This document shows, one piece after another, positions 14,576 through 15,411 of a stretch of DNA of 15,411 bases (positions are counted from its first letter, which is position 1; every line of letters starts with the position of its first letter). The notes under the pieces were generated by a model that was not told where the DNA came from, did not search any database, and saw nothing but the letters and a program-made list of their open reading frames with translations. A program made the translations under genes and the position numbers. The stretch comes from Casp-actino8 sp044355095. GTDB taxonomy: Bacteria > Actinomycetota > Acidimicrobiia > Acidimicrobiales > Ilumatobacteraceae. The stretch is from contig JBIKYT010000049.1 of assembly GCA_044355095.1 (NCBI GenBank), forward strand, positions 1 through 15,411. The letters are read 5' to 3'.

Positions 14576-14882
14576 GGTCAGTCACGGCCAAATCGGCGAG
14601 GATCTTGCGGTCAACTTCGATACCAGCCTTGTTCAAACCGTCGATGAAACGGCTGTAGCTGATCTCGTGCAAACGACATGCGGCGTTGATGCGCTGAATC
14701 CAGAGGCGACGGAATTCGCCCTTCTTTGCACGACGGTCGCGGAATGCATACTGACCAGATCGCATGACCTGTTCATTTGCAGCGCGGACTGACCTGCTCT
14801 TATTACCGTAATAACCCTTGGCACGTTCCAAGGTCTGTTTACGACGCTTCTTAGAACCGACTGCACGCTTAACTCTGGCCAT
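14526..14882 (-). CDS. rplT: 50S ribosomal protein L20
   Basis: An early-assembling 23S rRNA-binding protein of the large subunit. The length of 118 residues is typical. The N-terminus MARVKRAVGSKKRRK (1-15) is the basic extension that threads into rRNA, and GYYGNKSRSVRAANEQV (24-40) and RRAKKGEFRRLWIQRINAA (51-69) are canonical. The ATG at 14882 is preceded by an excellent Shine-Dalgarno, AAGGAGG, 6 nt upstream. It lies in the conserved infC-rpmI-rplT order; in other bacteria L20 represses this operon, but no L20-binding leader structure is identified here. Confidence 0.98.
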   Translation of the reverse strand: MARVKRAVGSKKRRKQTLERAKGYYGNKSRSVRAANEQVMRSGQYAFRDRRAKKGEFRRLWIQRINAACRLHEISYSRFIDGLNKAGIEVDRKILADLAVTDLASFGRLCEAAKAALA

Positions 14883-14888
14883 CGGACT

Positions 14889-14895
14889 CCTCCTT
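14889..14895 (-). promoter_or_regulatory. Strong ribosome-binding site of rplT
   Basis: AAGGAGG on the minus strand, 6 nt before the rplT ATG, is the strongest Shine-Dalgarno I noticed in the window. It sits in a purine-rich 54-bp rpmI-rplT spacer with the near-repeat GAAAGAAC GAAAGAAG. This suits a highly translated ribosomal protein gene and confirms the start. Confidence 0.75.
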
Positions 14896-14936
14896 CTTTC
14901 GTTCTTTCACTAGTTACTTAAATGGGTGGGTAAAAC

Positions 14937-15134
14937 TCAGCGCTCGCCGAGTAGACGCTTGATCTTCTTGATGTCACCGGAGTGCACATCGACCATGCCG
15001 TCAAGACGGCGGGTGCGAGTGGACGGCTTCTTTTCGAACAAGTGCTGGCGGTTCTGCTGGAGGCGACGAATCTTGCCCGTGCCGGTCTTACTGAAACGCT
15101 TTGCTGCTGTTTTGCTGGTCTTCATCTTGGGCAT
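14937..15134 (-). CDS. rpmI: 50S ribosomal protein L35
   Basis: A small basic protein of the large ribosomal subunit, 65 residues, the usual length. MPKMKTSKTAAKRFSKTGTG (1-20) is the family signature, followed by KKPSTRTRRLDG (35-46) and a basic C-terminus. The ATG at 15134 has AAAGGA about 8 nt upstream. It follows infC by 38 bp and precedes rplT by 54 bp in the conserved ribosomal operon. Confidence 0.97.
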   Translation of the reverse strand: MPKMKTSKTAAKRFSKTGTGKIRRLQQNRQHLFEKKPSTRTRRLDGMVDVHSGDIKKIKRLLGER

Positions 15135-15142
15135 TGCTGTGT

Positions 15143-15155
15143 CCTTTGTTCAAGG
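15143..15155 (-). promoter_or_regulatory. Small hairpin overlapping the rpmI ribosome-binding site
   Basis: On the minus strand CCTT-GAACA-AAGG forms a 4-bp stem with a 5-nt loop, and its 3' arm is part of the AAAGGA Shine-Dalgarno of rpmI. It could modulate rpmI initiation, but so short a stem is marginal and may be chance. Confidence 0.2.
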
Positions 15156-15172
15156 TTTTTAGATCGAGTGAT

Positions 15173-15411
15173 TTATTCTTCAGAATTTTCAGGTGTATCT
15201 GTCGCCGGAGCGGTCGTTTCAATCACAGGAGATTCGACGGGAGTTTCGGTGGAGAGAACGTCGGCTTGAGTTGCTGGACTTTCGGCAACAACTGGCTTTT
15301 CTTTCTTCACCGGCTTCTTATCGGGAACAAGCACCATGGTCATGCTGCGTCCTTCAAGTCGTGCTTGTGTTTCCACTTTGCCGACACTTGAAATCTGCTC
15401 GATGACCTCGT
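15173..15411 (-). CDS. infC: Translation initiation factor IF-3, C-terminal part (cut by the window edge)
   Basis: Only the last 79 codons are present; the 5' part lies beyond the right edge. The window opens in the IF3 C-terminal domain with EVIEQISSVGKVE, followed by the highly conserved LEGRSMTMVLVP, which binds the 30S subunit and blocks premature 50S joining. After this the protein continues for about 45 residues rich in Pro, Glu, Thr, Ala and Val, with an initial Lys cluster and an acidic end (ENSEE). Such a low-complexity tail is absent from E. coli IF3. The gene heads the infC-rpmI-rplT operon. Confidence 0.93.
   Translation of the reverse strand, partial: EVIEQISSVGKVETQARLEGRSMTMVLVPDKKPVKKEKPVVAESPATQADVLSTETPVESPVIETTAPATDTPENSEE

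Noticed and set aside
2637..14919. The 11-mer ACTAGTTACTT at 2637-2647 and again at 14909-14919, both outside or at the edge of genes
   Set aside because: In a window of this size repeated 11-mers are expected many times by chance, and the contexts do not otherwise match.
1..15411. Mobile elements, CRISPR arrays, phage or toxin-antitoxin genes
   Set aside because: No transposase, integrase, spaced repeat array or foreign-looking segment is present; nearly all sequence is taken by conserved housekeeping genes.

Overview
This 15.4 kb window is a housekeeping segment of an actinobacterial chromosome. On the minus strand, reading from high to low coordinates, it carries infC (3' end), rpmI, rplT, an rRNA 2'-O-methyltransferase, pheS and pheT; then argC, argB, argD, argF, argR, argH, a MarC-family membrane protein and a YbgC-type thioesterase; and then tyrS. 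The order infC-rpmI-rplT-tsnR-pheST-arg cluster-tyrS is a known actinobacterial arrangement (Mycobacterium tuberculosis has a version of it). Moderate GC (roughly half by eye) and the ArgF variant motifs suggest a lineage in or near Acidimicrobiia; that placement is inference.

Layout. (1) Positions 1-257 contain no ORF. On the minus strand they look like a promoter with an AT-rich upstream element, followed by a leader with a boxB/boxA-like antitermination site, as expected upstream of an rRNA operon lying off the left edge. (2) tyrS (minus) and a DUF2332 gene (plus) diverge from a 32-bp gap. (3) A tightly coupled minus-strand operon, argC-argB-argD-argF-argR-argH-marC-thioesterase, is joined almost entirely by 1- and 4-nt stop/start overlaps. 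Its promoter, just upstream of argC, appears leaderless and carries a good match to an ARG box. (4) yqgE (plus) sits alone between argC and pheT. (5) The translation operon infC-rpmI-rplT-methyltransferase-pheS-pheT fills the right third.

Function. The arg genes cover N-acetylglutamate to N-acetylornithine (ArgB, ArgC, ArgD), ornithine to citrulline (ArgF), argininosuccinate to arginine (ArgH) and the arginine-responsive regulator (ArgR). The usual cluster members argJ and argG are absent, and the coupled junctions leave no room for remnants. The other genes charge tRNA with Phe and Tyr, build or modify the ribosome, and initiate translation.

I see no mobile elements, CRISPR arrays, phage genes or clear novel system. 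The points worth a second look are regulatory and structural: the ARG box on a leaderless argC promoter, the missing argJ/argG, the methyltransferase with no obvious start codon plus a strong early hairpin, and the rRNA-type leader at the left edge.
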